Source of the DNA: Billgrantia bachuensis
Lineage (GTDB): Bacteria; Pseudomonadota; Gammaproteobacteria; Pseudomonadales; Halomonadaceae
Direction: 5' to 3'
Length of the DNA stretch: 64,000 bases
Assembly (NCBI RefSeq): GCF_011742165.1
Contig: NZ_JAAQTO010000004.1
Location: forward strand, 62,001-126,000
Position numbers and translations under genes: made by a program. Below are positions 54,055-62,989 of this stretch, one piece after another. The notes below the pieces were generated by a model. That model made no database searches. It saw only the letters and a list, made by a program, of their open reading frames with translations, and was not told the DNA's origin. How positions within the stretch are numbered: the first letter of the stretch is position 1; each line of letters opens with the position of its first letter.

Positions 54055-54317
54055 GCAAAGCACTGTATTGTCAGCGGTTTGCACGCTACGTTCATGTTAC
54101 GCGCCATGCCAGCGAGCGCATGGCTGAGCGCAGAATAAACAGAGCGTTATTAACTGAGCTATTGGAGAAGGGAGAGACTCGCTATAAAGATTCAGAGCGG
54201 CTCTGGATCGCAATGAGCGTCGCCGACAGGCAAGATAACCTGATCTGTGCAGCAGTTGTGCTTGAGGATAAACTAGTCGTCAAAACGATCATGCATCACT
54301 TCTGCTGGGAGGAGTAG
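54051..54317 (+). CDS. DUF4258 protein, toxin-like
   Basis: An 88-residue small protein of the DUF4258 family: VTRHASERMAERRINRALLTELLEKGETRYKDSERLWIAMS, with the H-x3-RM-x2-R pattern, and VVLEDKLVVKTIMHHF at the end. The fold is related to RelE/MqsR-like RNA-acting toxins; activity is not proven. GTG start overlapping the pilC stop (GTGA). It is followed four bases on by a DUF2283 gene. AT-richer than pilC and pilD. Confidence 0.75.
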   Translation: MSKALYCQRFARYVHVTRHASERMAERRINRALLTELLEKGETRYKDSERLWIAMSVADRQDNLICAAVVLEDKLVVKTIMHHFCWEE

Positions 54318-54320
54318 CAG

Positions 54321-54512
54321 ATGAGAACTACATACGATGAAGCTGATGACATCCTTGTACTCCATCTTTCGGACAAGCCCATAGCGAAGGAAATGTCTCA
54401 GGACTGGAATACACATGTCAGCTATGCCGAGGATGGCACTTTGGTAGAGATAGTGATTTTGGACGCCTCCAAGCAAGGTGCATGGCCTTTGCTCAAGAGT
54501 GAGGCTGCTTGA
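54321..54512 (+). CDS. DUF2283 protein, antitoxin-like
   Basis: A 63-residue protein matching DUF2283: RTTYDEADDILVLHLSDKP at the start, then VSYAEDGTLVEIVILDASKQG. DUF2283 proteins are regularly paired with DUF4258 proteins and treated as their antitoxins. Start three bases after the partner stop. Ends twelve bases before pilD, so the pair is inside the pil operon. Confidence 0.75.
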   Translation: MRTTYDEADDILVLHLSDKPIAKEMSQDWNTHVSYAEDGTLVEIVILDASKQGAWPLLKSEAA

Positions 54513-54524
54513 TAAGGAACGACA

Positions 54525-55373
54525 TTGATTGACCTCCCCCCCGCCATCCTCTGGCCACTTGTGGCCGTGCTGGGTCTTTGCCTGGGCAGCTTCCTCAACG
54601 TGGTAATCGTGCGCCTGCCGGTCATGCTGATGCTGGGCTGGCGGGCCGAGGCCCGCGAGGCGCTGGAGCTGCCCGAAGAGGAGTCACCCCGCTTCAACCT
54701 GCTGGTGCCGCGCTCGATCTGTCCCCAGTGCGAGACGCCGATTACCTGGCACGACAACCTGCCGGTCATCGGCTGGTTCAAGCGACGCGGCCGCTGTGCC
54801 GCCTGTGAAGCGCGCATCAGTCCGCAGTATCCGTTGGTGGAGCTGGCCGGTGCCGGCCTGGCGCTGGCCGTGCTGACGCTTTACGGGGCCACCTGGCAGG
54901 GCCTGTTCGTCTTCGGTGCCTGCCTGGCGCTGCTGGCCCTGGCCGTGATCGACCTGCGTACCCAACTGCTGCCGGACATGATGACCCTGCCGCTGCTGTG
55001 GGCCGGCCTGCTCTACCAGTTATTGTTCCATCCATTGATGCTGTCCAGTGCGGTAATTGGCGCCATGGCAGGCTATCTCGCCCTGTGGAGCGTCTACTGG
55101 CTGTTCAAGCTGGTAACCGGCAAAGAAGGCATGGGCTACGGCGACTTCAAGCTGCTGGCGGCCCTGGGCGCCTGGCTGGGTTGGCAGTACCTGCCGATGG
55201 TGCTGATTCTTTCCGCCGGCGTGGGTGCCATCGTGGGTATCGCCATCCAGCTCGCCCTGCCCCGCCTGCGCGGTGCACCGATGCCCTTCGGGCCCTACCT
55301 GGCCAGCGCCGGTTGGATCGCGCTGCTGGTGGGCGAGCCGCTGATGGCCGCCTATGTCGGCATGGCGTTTTAA
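54525..55373 (+). CDS. pilD: prepilin peptidase and N-methyltransferase
   Basis: A 282-residue GspO/PilD membrane protease that removes prepilin leaders and methylates the new N terminus. Seen: GSFLNVVIVRLPVML, two zinc pairs CPQCETPITWHDNLP and CAACEARISPQYPLVE, then the aspartyl residues in VIDLRTQLLPD and KEGMGYGDFKLLAALGAWLG. About eight membrane helices. TTG start at 54525 with AAGGA six bases before. Serves PilA here. Confidence 0.94.
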   Translation: MIDLPPAILWPLVAVLGLCLGSFLNVVIVRLPVMLMLGWRAEAREALELPEEESPRFNLLVPRSICPQCETPITWHDNLPVIGWFKRRGRCAACEARISPQYPLVELAGAGLALAVLTLYGATWQGLFVFGACLALLALAVIDLRTQLLPDMMTLPLLWAGLLYQLLFHPLMLSSAVIGAMAGYLALWSVYWLFKLVTGKEGMGYGDFKLLAALGAWLGWQYLPMVLILSAGVGAIVGIAIQLALPRLRGAPMPFGPYLASAGWIALLVGEPLMAAYVGMAF

Positions 55374-55418
55374 TTGGGAGAGCCATGTGAGGAAGTACCT
55401 GACAAGGGAGCACCTGTT

Positions 55419-56024
55419 TTGATCGTCGGTGTAACGGGCGGCATCGCTTCCGGCAAGAGCACCGTGGCGCGGGCCTTCGCGGTGCTGGGCGTACCCTGGG
55501 TGGATGCCGATGACGTGGCCCGCGAAGTGGTGGAGCCGGGTGAGCCGGCGCTGGCCGAGATTGCCGAGCGCTTCGGCGGGCATGTTTTGCAGGCCGATGG
55601 CAGCCTGAATCGTCGCGCGCTGCGTGAGATCGTATTCGCCGCCCCGAGTGAGCGCCTCTGGCTCGAGTCGGTCACCCACCCGCGCATTCGCCAGCGCATC
55701 GTCGCGCACCTGGAGCGCCTGCAGGCCGAGGGGGCACCCTACGTGCTACTGGTCTCGCCGCTGCTGTTCGAATCGGGCCAGAGCGAGATGGTCGACCGTT
55801 GCCTGGTGATCGACGTGCCGGAGAGCCTGCAGTTCGCCCGCACCGCCACCCGCGACGATGTCGACGAAGCCCAGGCCCGCGCCATCGTGGCCGCTCAGAT
55901 GCCACGCAGCGAGCGCCTGGCCCGAGCTGACGACGTGATCGACAACAGCGGCAGCGAGGAAGATCTTGCTGCCCAGGTCGCCGAGCTGGATCGGCGCTAC
56001 CGTGAAATGGCGGCCAGCCGATAG
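55419..56024 (+). CDS. coaE: dephospho-CoA kinase
   Basis: A 201-residue enzyme for the last step of coenzyme A synthesis. P-loop VGVTGGIASGKSTVARAF, then WVDADDVAREVVEPGEPALAEIAERFG, THPRIRQRI, and SPLLFESGQ. TTG at 55419 is chosen: AAGGGAG is at the right distance, and the length fits the family. An ATG 34-45 bases upstream would add an unusual tail. Follows pilD, the common order in gammaproteobacteria. Confidence 0.95.
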   Translation: MIVGVTGGIASGKSTVARAFAVLGVPWVDADDVAREVVEPGEPALAEIAERFGGHVLQADGSLNRRALREIVFAAPSERLWLESVTHPRIRQRIVAHLERLQAEGAPYVLLVSPLLFESGQSEMVDRCLVIDVPESLQFARTATRDDVDEAQARAIVAAQMPRSERLARADDVIDNSGSEEDLAAQVAELDRRYREMAASR

Positions 56025-56083
56025 CCCACACGATCGCCCATAAACGCTAGAATGGGCGGAAAGCCACCAACCGCTGCGGATTC

Positions 56084-56311
56084 ATGAGCCAACACAACCA
56101 ACGCCCCCTGACCGTCGCCTGCCCGCAATGCCAGAAGAAGGTGGAGTGGAGCGAGAAGAACCCCTACCGTCCCTTCTGCAGCGAGCGCTGCAAGCTGATC
56201 GACCTGGGCGCCTGGGCCGACGAGTCGCACCGTATTGCCGGTGAGCCGGCACTCGACGAGAGCAACATCGATGAGTGGCTGGCCCGCGCCGACCGGGGCG
56301 AAGATCGGTGA
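56084..56311 (+). CDS. yacG: DNA gyrase inhibitor YacG
   Basis: A 75-residue zinc-finger protein with the family pattern [35 protein letters not shown], four cysteines binding zinc. YacG binds GyrB and blocks gyrase on DNA. It follows coaE, the usual neighbour, and overlaps the next gene by four bases. Confidence 0.94.
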   Translation: MSQHNQRPLTVACPQCQKKVEWSEKNPYRPFCSERCKLIDLGAWADESHRIAGEPALDESNIDEWLARADRGEDR

Positions 56312-57177
56312 ACCTGGCGCCGGCCCCGACCTATCGGCTTCTGGCCGAACTGGAGGTCGCCTTCGATATGCTGATCGAGCGCACCGAGGGGCTGCTCGAG
56401 GCCTATGCCGCTTCGCCCGCCGAGGCCTGGGCCTTCCAGGCCGAAGCCAGCACCGAGTGGCTGCGCCGTGCCTTGCTCGATTTCTGGTACACCGACGGCC
56501 AGGACGGCCGCGCCACCCGTAGCCACGTCGGATTGGTGGCTGCCGATGAAGCGCTGATGGCCAGAGTGGTCGAGGTGAATGCAGCCAAGGCCGAATTCGC
56601 CGAACAGCTGGCACGCATCAAGGCCGAGGATCCTCCGCTGCTGGCCGAGGCCAAGGCGGTGCTGCCTTTCCGTCACCCACAGCTGCACGACCACCTGCGC
56701 GGCAGCGGCCTGGCGCGGCTGCACCTCAAGCAGTGCTGGCGAGCCATTCCCGTGGCCGAGGCGCCGGTGGCCCGGGTCCGCCTGGCCTGGTACTCGAGCG
56801 GCCGCTCGATCAAGCGCCTGACGGTACGCGAGGTAGAAAAGAAACTGCTGGCGCTGGATAGCGATGCGCCCCATGTGCGCATTCAGCTACGCAAGCTGGC
56901 CGCCCTGCCTTCGAGCGAGCCGTTGGCCCAGGTGCAGAGCCAGGCGCCCTTGATGCGCGCCAACCTGTTCTATTGCGAGCCGCTGGAAGACGGCCGTAGC
57001 CGCCGCGCCATGAACGTGGCGCTACCGCTTTTCCTGCCCGCACCACGTGGACGCCTGCCCGACCACAACCTGCCTCCGGCCGCCCCGCCACAGAGCCGCA
57101 CCCGGGCACGGCGCAGCGACGAGAAGCTGGAAGAACATCCCTACCTGCCCTCGCTGCGGATCTTCCGCTACCGCTGA
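56308..57177 (+). CDS. tus: Tus-like DNA replication terminus site-binding protein
   Basis: A 289-residue protein with distant but co-linear likeness to Tus: [24 protein letters not shown] at the N terminus, [29 protein letters not shown] (Tus has LNAYRTLTVL), [27 protein letters not shown] (Tus: [25 protein letters not shown]), and [14 protein letters not shown] (Tus: IAALPQNAKLKI). Tus stops replication forks at Ter sites in one direction. GTG at 56308 overlaps the yacG stop. No Ter site was identified here. The naming rests on my reading and needs a profile search. Confidence 0.65.
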   Translation: MNLAPAPTYRLLAELEVAFDMLIERTEGLLEAYAASPAEAWAFQAEASTEWLRRALLDFWYTDGQDGRATRSHVGLVAADEALMARVVEVNAAKAEFAEQLARIKAEDPPLLAEAKAVLPFRHPQLHDHLRGSGLARLHLKQCWRAIPVAEAPVARVRLAWYSSGRSIKRLTVREVEKKLLALDSDAPHVRIQLRKLAALPSSEPLAQVQSQAPLMRANLFYCEPLEDGRSRRAMNVALPLFLPAPRGRLPDHNLPPAAPPQSRTRARRSDEKLEEHPYLPSLRIFRYR

Positions 57178-57197
57178 AGCGAACCGGAACCGCGTTT

Positions 57198-57956
57198 CTA
57201 ACCGGCCTGCTGCGCCTGATGCTCCAGCTCCCCGGCAAGTTCGGCCGGAAGCTTCAGCGCCTTGGCCAACTGATCGAGCCAGGCCCGTTCCATGGGGTTC
57301 TGCTCGTCGATTACCGCCACGCTGATCAGGTACATTTCGCGCGCCGCCTGGGGTGAATCCGCCTGACGCGCCAGCGCTTCGGCATCCAGCGGGGCGCTGA
57401 GCTGCTGCTCGACCCAGCGGTGCAGCTCGTCGTCGGCGCCCAGGGCGTCGATCTGCTGGGTAATCAGCTCGCGCTCCTGCGCATCGATATGCCCATCGGC
57501 ACGGGCGGCCATGATCATGGCTTGCAGCAGCTCGAGACTGCGGCGCTCCTGGTACTCGCCTTCCAACTCTTCGACCCGCGCCCCCTCGGCCCCACTGGCG
57601 GCCGTCTGGCCGCTCTTGTCCTGCGAGCCTTGTGCGTTCTGGGAAGAGCTTTGAGAGTTCTGCCAGGCTTTCCAGGCCAGCATGCCGACCGCTGCGATCG
57701 CGCCATACTTGAGCGCCTTGCCGCCGAGCTTGCGACCGCGCTTGGAGCCGACCAGCAGCCCCATGGCGCCGCCACCCAGCAGGCTCTTCACATCCACGCC
57801 ACCGCCGCCGGCCGACGCCTGGCCCGACGAGCCGCCTCCCAGTTGGCGGGTCAGGCCGTCGAGCATGCCTTTCACATCCACGCCCCCGCTATTCCGGTTA
57901 CCGCTCTGGCCACCGGCCTGCTGCATCAGCTGCTGCAATATCTTGCTGGCGTTCAT
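57198..57956 (-). CDS. DUF533 / TerB-like protein
   Basis: A 252-residue protein of the YebE/DUF533 family. N-terminal glycine-rich zone (GGVDVKGMLDGLTRQLGGGSSGQASAGGGG), a hydrophobic segment (GGKALKYGAIAAVGMLAWKAW, about 75-97), a low-complexity serine/glutamine linker, and a C-terminal TerB-like helical domain (LELLQAMIMAARADGHIDAQERELITQQIDAL) with the acidic metal site DGHID-E. Function unknown, sometimes envelope stress-linked. Confidence 0.85.
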   Translation of the reverse strand: MNASKILQQLMQQAGGQSGNRNSGGVDVKGMLDGLTRQLGGGSSGQASAGGGGVDVKSLLGGGAMGLLVGSKRGRKLGGKALKYGAIAAVGMLAWKAWQNSQSSSQNAQGSQDKSGQTAASGAEGARVEELEGEYQERRSLELLQAMIMAARADGHIDAQERELITQQIDALGADDELHRWVEQQLSAPLDAEALARQADSPQAAREMYLISVAVIDEQNPMERAWLDQLAKALKLPAELAGELEHQAQQAG

Positions 57957-58033
57957 CGATTTCTCTCCTTAGGAATCAACATGCATGACCACGCCGGTTC
58001 TTCGCGGGAACGGGGCCTGGCCAGGCAACGATA

Positions 58034-58633
58034 TCAGGCAGGGCTTGAAGACTCATGCCATTCCAGCGCCTGCTCCATGCGGTCGTAGCCCCAGAACGGC
58101 TCGTCGCCGGCCATGAAGAACGGCGCACCGAAGATGCCTAGCGCCTGGGCCTGGGCCGTGGCATCGCGCAGTGCTTCCTTGGCTTCGGGCCGCTGGCCCT
58201 CCTCCAGCAGGAAGGCGGCGTCGAGCTTGAGTTCCGCCAGGCAGTTGGCGATGACCCGGTGGTCGGCGATGTCCTCGTCGTGCTCGAAATTGGCGCGGTA
58301 GACACTGCGTACGAATGCAGGCACCCACTCCTCCTCGGCGTGCCAGTTGGCGATACGTGCCGCCAGCAGGCCGTTGCGGGGAAATTGCGAAGGGCGGCGG
58401 AAGCGGATGCCATCGCGCTCGCACAGGCGCTCGACATCCCGCCACATGTAGCGCCCCTTGGCCGGGTAGAGATTGAAGGGCGTGTCGTTCAACCCTTGGG
58501 CCTGGAAGATCGGCCCCAGCAGGAAGGGCTGCCAGTGCACCTCGATGTCACGCTCGGCGGCCTCGTGCTCGAGCCGCATCGCGGCTGGGTAGGAGTAAGT
58601 GCTGGCGAAATCGAACCAGAAGGTAAAGGTCAT
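58034..58633 (-). CDS. DsbA-family isomerase (2-hydroxychromene-2-carboxylate isomerase type)
   Basis: A 199-residue thioredoxin-fold protein of the HCCA isomerase / kappa GST group. Seen: FTFWFDFASTYSYPAAMRLE at the N terminus (serine in place of the DsbA cysteines), WQPFLLGPIFQAQGLNDTPFNLYPAKG, RPSQFPRNGLLAARIA, and the cis-proline loop LGIFGAPFFMAGDEPFWGYDRM. The naphthalene-pathway role applies to some members only; here no aromatic genes are near, so a general glutathione-linked role is possible. Confidence 0.9.
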   Translation of the reverse strand: MTFTFWFDFASTYSYPAAMRLEHEAAERDIEVHWQPFLLGPIFQAQGLNDTPFNLYPAKGRYMWRDVERLCERDGIRFRRPSQFPRNGLLAARIANWHAEEEWVPAFVRSVYRANFEHDEDIADHRVIANCLAELKLDAAFLLEEGQRPEAKEALRDATAQAQALGIFGAPFFMAGDEPFWGYDRMEQALEWHESSSPA

Positions 58634-58676
58634 GATGGCTCCTCTTGGTAAGCCGATGGTGACAAATACATTGCCG

Positions 58677-58805
58677 CTACTCCTTCGGGCCTTGTGCGGC
58701 TTGCAAGCCGATGCCGAGCGCTACGCCAATACCAATGCCCAGGGGAAGATTACCCAGCATACTGCCGATGGCGCTTCCCAGGGCAATACCTATGGCAATC
58801 CACAT
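58677..58805 (-). CDS. 42-residue glycine-zipper membrane microprotein
   Basis: A small frame with a clear ribosome site (GAGAGGA seven bases before the ATG at 58805). The product is almost wholly hydrophobic with glycines every few residues (WIAIGIALGSAIGSMLG, then LGIGIGVALGIGLQAA), a glycine-zipper pattern that lets helices pack in a membrane. The function is unknown. Such proteins are often missed because of their length. Confidence 0.65.
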   Translation of the reverse strand: MWIAIGIALGSAIGSMLGNLPLGIGIGVALGIGLQAAQGPKE

Positions 58806-58921
58806 CAATATTCCTCTCCCGTTCACCGCCGTGCGGCCTGGCCTACCCTTTGACCTGCATCATGCAGTATGGGTCGCTATTCGCCATACTAGGCTGTATT
58901 AGCGAATAAGGAGAACGCTTG

Positions 58922-61360
58922 GTGAAACCCCTGGAGCCCTTGACCGCCACGCAGGTCTATCTTGCCTGCCCCGAGGATGCCTTCGACTTCGAGGTTACCA
59001 GCGAGCTGGAAACATTGGACATGCTCACCAGCCACGAGCGCGCTCGCGATGCGCTGGACTTCGGCACTGCGATGCGCAGTGAAGGCTTCAACCTCTACGT
59101 GCTCGGCCATCCCGGCCACGGCAAGCACCAGATGGTGGAACGCTTCCTCACCAAGCGTTCACGCGACGAGCCCTCGCCTCCCGACATCGCCTATCGCTAT
59201 AACTTCGACGACCCCTCGCGTCCACGCCACCTGCTGTTGCCTTCAGGCATGGGACGCGTGCTTCGCGCCGATATCGAGCAACTGGTCGAGGAGTTGCGTA
59301 CGGCCATACCCGCCCTATTCGAGGGCGACGAGTACCAGAACCGCTTGCACGAACTGAAGCAGGCGATGGGCGAACGCCAGCGCGACGCCATCGAGGCGGT
59401 ACGCCGCGAGGCACGCGAGCACGACATTCTGCTGATTTCCACTCCCAATGGCTTCACTTTCGCTCCCGCCAAGGGTGACGCGATGATGTCACCGGACGAA
59501 TACGAGAAGCTTCCGCGGGACGAGCGCGAGCGCATCGAGCGCACGGTGGAAGTACTGCAGAAGAAGCTGAGCCTGGCGATTCGTCAGATGCCACGCTTGG
59601 CCAAGCAACTGCGCGAGCAGATCAAGGCATTGAACGAGGACGTACTCCAATCGGTGATCGATGCCCCATTGAGCGAACTGGAGGAGCGCTACGACGATCA
59701 CAGTGGTGTCCTGGACCATCTAGCGTCGATTCGCCAGGCGATCCTTCAGCATGCCGACTCGTTTCTGCTGGAGGAGCCGGATATTTCGCCGGAGTCGGTG
59801 TTCAACCGTTTCCTGCTCAATCTCATCGTCGACAACCAGAGCTGCGAGGGTGCGCCGGTAGTCTACGTGGACCTGCCAACCCACCCGCATCTGGTGGGAC
59901 GCATCGAGCAGAACGTACACAACGGCACCCTATTGACCGACTTCTCGCTGATTCGTGCCGGCGGCCTTCACCGAGCCAATGGCGGCTACCTGCTCCTGGA
60001 TGCGCGCACTTTGATGATGCAAGCCGGCGCCTGGGAGTCGCTCAAGCGCGTCTTGCATGCCGGTGAGATTCGCACCGAGTCGTTGGACCAGGCCTACGGC
60101 CTCATCAGCACCACCACGTTGGAGCCCGAACCGGTGCCGCTGGACGTGAAAGTGGTGCTGCTGGGAGAGCGACATCTCTATTACCATTTATGCCAGCGCG
60201 ACCCCGACTTCCTCGAGCTGTTCAAGGTCCAGGCCGATCTGGAGGACGAACTGGATCGCAATCACGGCAACCAGCCGCTCTACGCGCGCATGATCGCCAC
60301 CCTGGCCCGCGAAGCAGCGCTGCGTCCTTTCGATCGCAGCGGCGTGGCGGCGATCATCGAGCGCGCCAGCCGGCTGGCCGACGATCAGGGCAAGCTCGTC
60401 GCTCGACACCGAGTGCTGAGCGACCTGCTACGGGAGGCCGACCACTGGGCGGATCGAGATGGCGCCAAGGTAGTCTCACGCGAACACGTCGAGAAGGCGG
60501 TCGAGCAGCAACTGTGGCGCGCCAGTCGCCTGCATGAGCTCAACCATGAGCAGATCTCGCGCGGCATAGTGGCGATCGAGATCGAGGGAAGGCGAATCGC
60601 TCAGGTCAATGGCCTCACGGTGCTCAGCATGGGCGATTACGCCTTTGGCCAGCCGACCCGAATCACGGCGACCGCCCGCCCCGGCCCCGGTCATGTGGTC
60701 GATATCGAACGCGAGGCGCGCCTGGGCGGACGCATCCACTCCAAGGGAGTCATGATCCTGTCGCGCTGCCTGGCCAGCCGCTATGCCCCGGAAGTGCCGC
60801 TGTCGCTCTCCGCCAGCCTTGCCTTCGAACAATCCTACGGTGGCGTCGAAGGCGACAGCGCGTCGGTAGCGGAAGCCTGCGCTTTGATTTCGGCCATTGC
60901 CCGGGTGGGCATCGACCAGCGCCTGGCGGTAACCGGCTCCATCGACCAGCATGGTCGCGTCCAGGCCGTGGGCGGGGTCAACGAGAAGATCGAGGGTTTC
61001 TTCGATATCTGCCAGGCACGCGGCGGCGTGAAGGGGCATGCCGTGCTGCTGCCTGCCACCAATGTCGAGCACTTGATGCTCAAGCGTGAGGTGCGCGAAG
61101 CCATAGCCGCCGGCGACTTCAGCATCTATGCCATCGAACACCTGGACCAAGCGCTGGAGCTACTGACCGGTATGGCACCCGGCGAGCAAGACGCCGGCGG
61201 GGCCTACCCGGAAGAGAGTTTGAATGCCAGGGTGGCTGAACGATTGGAAGCCTTCCATCGAGCGGTAAAGAAACGCTATGGCCCGGACAAGGGCGACGGT
61301 AACGGTGACGGTGACGTTAGAGACGACCCGGGCAACGAGGAACGCAGCAATGACGAATGA
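58922..61360 (+). CDS. LonB-like ATP-dependent protease
   Basis: An 812-residue AAA+ protease related to E. coli YcbZ/LonB. N-terminal part with FNLYVLGHPGHGKHQMVERFL (Walker A variant), a helical middle, NRFLLNLIVDNQ and GGYLLLDARTLM (ATPase core), and a C-terminal Lon protease domain: GGVEGDSASVAEACALISAIA with the catalytic serine (near residue 644), then GGVNEKIEGFFDIC with the lysine. GTG at 58922 or TTG at 58919, both after AAGGAG. The Usp gene overlaps its end, hinting at stress-linked expression. Confidence 0.9.
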   Translation: MKPLEPLTATQVYLACPEDAFDFEVTSELETLDMLTSHERARDALDFGTAMRSEGFNLYVLGHPGHGKHQMVERFLTKRSRDEPSPPDIAYRYNFDDPSRPRHLLLPSGMGRVLRADIEQLVEELRTAIPALFEGDEYQNRLHELKQAMGERQRDAIEAVRREAREHDILLISTPNGFTFAPAKGDAMMSPDEYEKLPRDERERIERTVEVLQKKLSLAIRQMPRLAKQLREQIKALNEDVLQSVIDAPLSELEERYDDHSGVLDHLASIRQAILQHADSFLLEEPDISPESVFNRFLLNLIVDNQSCEGAPVVYVDLPTHPHLVGRIEQNVHNGTLLTDFSLIRAGGLHRANGGYLLLDARTLMMQAGAWESLKRVLHAGEIRTESLDQAYGLISTTTLEPEPVPLDVKVVLLGERHLYYHLCQRDPDFLELFKVQADLEDELDRNHGNQPLYARMIATLAREAALRPFDRSGVAAIIERASRLADDQGKLVARHRVLSDLLREADHWADRDGAKVVSREHVEKAVEQQLWRASRLHELNHEQISRGIVAIEIEGRRIAQVNGLTVLSMGDYAFGQPTRITATARPGPGHVVDIEREARLGGRIHSKGVMILSRCLASRYAPEVPLSLSASLAFEQSYGGVEGDSASVAEACALISAIARVGIDQRLAVTGSIDQHGRVQAVGGVNEKIEGFFDICQARGGVKGHAVLLPATNVEHLMLKREVREAIAAGDFSIYAIEHLDQALELLTGMAPGEQDAGGAYPEESLNARVAERLEAFHRAVKKRYGPDKGDGNGDGDVRDDPGNEERSNDE

Positions 61361-62132
61361 CGATACCTTGCCCGACGATCCGCAAAAGCTCCAGGCGGCA
61401 CGGGTGCTGGCCCTGCTTGACGCCTCGCGCCACAGCCTGGCCGCCCTTGCCGCGGCGGTGGAGCTGGCAAGCGAGTGTCATGCCGAGCTGGTTGCACTCT
61501 ATGTGGAGGATATCGACCTGCTGCGCTGCGCCGCCTTCCCCTTTTCCTGCGAGATCGGCGCTCAGTCCGGGCTGACTCGGCCGCTCACGTCCGGCTCGCT
61601 CGAGGTCTGTATCGCCCGGCAGCTGCAGCGGGTACGGCAGGCTCTCTCCGGGGCCGTGGCCGGGCGCAGCCTGCGCCATCGGCTTGAAGTCAGCCGCGGC
61701 CAGGTGACCACCGCTGCTCTGGACATGGCCAGAAAAGACGATGTGTTGGTACTGGGCAAGACAGGCACCAGCGAGCATTGGGGACCCCGGCTCGGCTCCA
61801 CCAGCCGCCGACTGGTATTCGAAGCTACCTGTACGGTATTGCTGTGGGATGAACGCCAAGCGGTCAAGCGTGGCCCGTTACGCTGGTTGGCAGCATCGCC
61901 AGGCTCCAGCAGCCCGGAGCAGACAGCCACACCGGCGTTGACAGAATGGCTGGCATCGCTTTTCGAAGGAGCCGCCCCCTTGCCCTTGCGCCATGCCGGC
62001 GACCTGGAAAGCGCATTGACGCATGCTGCTGCCGGTGGCCTGCTGCTGCACCGTCACGAGTTGACCCGCCTGCTGGAGGAAGAACCGGAATTGATCGCCA
62101 AGGTACCATTGCCGATAATCATCACGGATTGA
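61350..62132 (+). CDS. universal stress protein-like protein
   Basis: A 260-residue protein with a UspA-like domain: AARVLALLDASRHSLAALAAAVELASECHAELVALYVEDIDLL at the start, then LDMARKDDVLVLGKTGTSEHWGPRLGSTSRRLVFEATCTVLLWDE, with the glycine-rich ATP-site pattern changed. The C-terminal 90 residues are unlike Usp and may be a second, degenerate half. ATG at 61350 overlaps the LonB-like stop by 11 bases, so the two are coupled. Confidence 0.8.
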   Translation: MTNDDTLPDDPQKLQAARVLALLDASRHSLAALAAAVELASECHAELVALYVEDIDLLRCAAFPFSCEIGAQSGLTRPLTSGSLEVCIARQLQRVRQALSGAVAGRSLRHRLEVSRGQVTTAALDMARKDDVLVLGKTGTSEHWGPRLGSTSRRLVFEATCTVLLWDERQAVKRGPLRWLAASPGSSSPEQTATPALTEWLASLFEGAAPLPLRHAGDLESALTHAAAGGLLLHRHELTRLLEEEPELIAKVPLPIIITD

Positions 62133-62177
62133 CCCTGCAGTGCCTCCTGCCTTCTTTCACTTGCGGGGCCTTTCGGC

Positions 62178-62378
62178 TTAAGCGTTGAGCTTGCCCTCCT
62201 TCCCAGCAGGTACGCTAGCGGCAGATGCGGTAGCGACAGGAGTTGCCTCTTCCCCGGACTGCAGGGGCGGTTCCTTCAAACGCGGCATCGCGGCAACACG
62301 AACATCGATATAGTACAGCGCACCAAGTAGGGCAAACAGGACCGCCAGGCACAACATGAGACCCTCGATCACGCTCAC
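62178..62378 (-). CDS. small single-pass membrane protein of unknown function
   Basis: A 66-residue protein, GTG start at 62378 with AGAGGAAAG before it. One hydrophobic helix (LMLCLAVLFALLGALYYIDV) is followed by an alanine-, proline- and threonine-rich tail. A longer frame reaching 62447 has no ribosome site. No family recognised. Confidence 0.5.
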   Translation of the reverse strand: MSVIEGLMLCLAVLFALLGALYYIDVRVAAMPRLKEPPLQSGEEATPVATASAASVPAGKEGKLNA

Positions 62379-62476
62379 GACAGCTTTCCTCTCAGAGGCC
62401 GACGCGGCCTCGTCGAATCGAGTGTAGTCCTGGCCGGAGAAAAGCAATAGAGGGCGGGCGTGGCTTTTTTGATAGC

Positions 62477-62887
62477 CTAGAGCCGCGCCTCCACCCGCTC
62501 CAGAATCTGGCGGCTGACCTTGTTCACCAGCGGCTTGGCAGCCTTGGTCACGGCCTTTTCGACCAACCGGTTGCGTATGGTGTAGGTCAGCGTGAAGGAG
62601 ACTTCGGTGCCCGCCTCCACCGGGCGGAGCCGATAGCAGCCCTGGTTGTGGACGCCATCCACCGACTCCCAGGCCAGGACTTCGGGCGGCCGGTTCTTGG
62701 TGATGGCCACGTCGAAGGTCCAGTCCATGCCCACGGCGTGCACGTGCCAGCGATAGCGTTCGCCGCCGAGCGGCTCGATCGCCTTGATCAGGTCGGAGTA
62801 GTCGACGAAGTCCTCGACCCGCTCCAGCAGGGCAAAGACCCGTTCCGGCGAAGCCTGGAGAATTGCGCTGTGTTCGATCGTGGCCAT
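62477..62887 (-). CDS. ratA: RatA-type START-domain protein
   Basis: A 136-residue SRPBCC/START-fold protein of the RatA/COQ10 family: MATIEHSAILQASPERVFALLERVEDFVDYSDLIKAIEPLG and RPVEAGTEVSFTLTYTIRNRLVEKAVTKAAKPL with the long C-terminal helix. Members bind polyprenyl quinone lipids; in E. coli RatA was reported to affect ribosome subunit joining and was called a toxin. ATG at 62887 matches the family start. It diverges from rimO with a repeat element between them; smpB, its frequent neighbour, is not here. Confidence 0.88.
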   Translation of the reverse strand: MATIEHSAILQASPERVFALLERVEDFVDYSDLIKAIEPLGGERYRWHVHAVGMDWTFDVAITKNRPPEVLAWESVDGVHNQGCYRLRPVEAGTEVSFTLTYTIRNRLVEKAVTKAAKPLVNKVSRQILERVEARL

Positions 62888-62989
62888 GCGGTTCCCTATG
62901 CTGCTATACGACGCTAAAATGCTCCACTTTCTGCAGGGTACCCATCCTGCCGATCGATAGCTAACGAGAATAGCTAAGGAAACACTGCA

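Noticed and set aside
62477..62887. RatA as a toxin of a toxin-antitoxin pair
   Set aside because: No RatB partner is adjacent and the fold is that of a lipid-binding COQ10-like protein; the toxin label from E. coli is not supported by context here.
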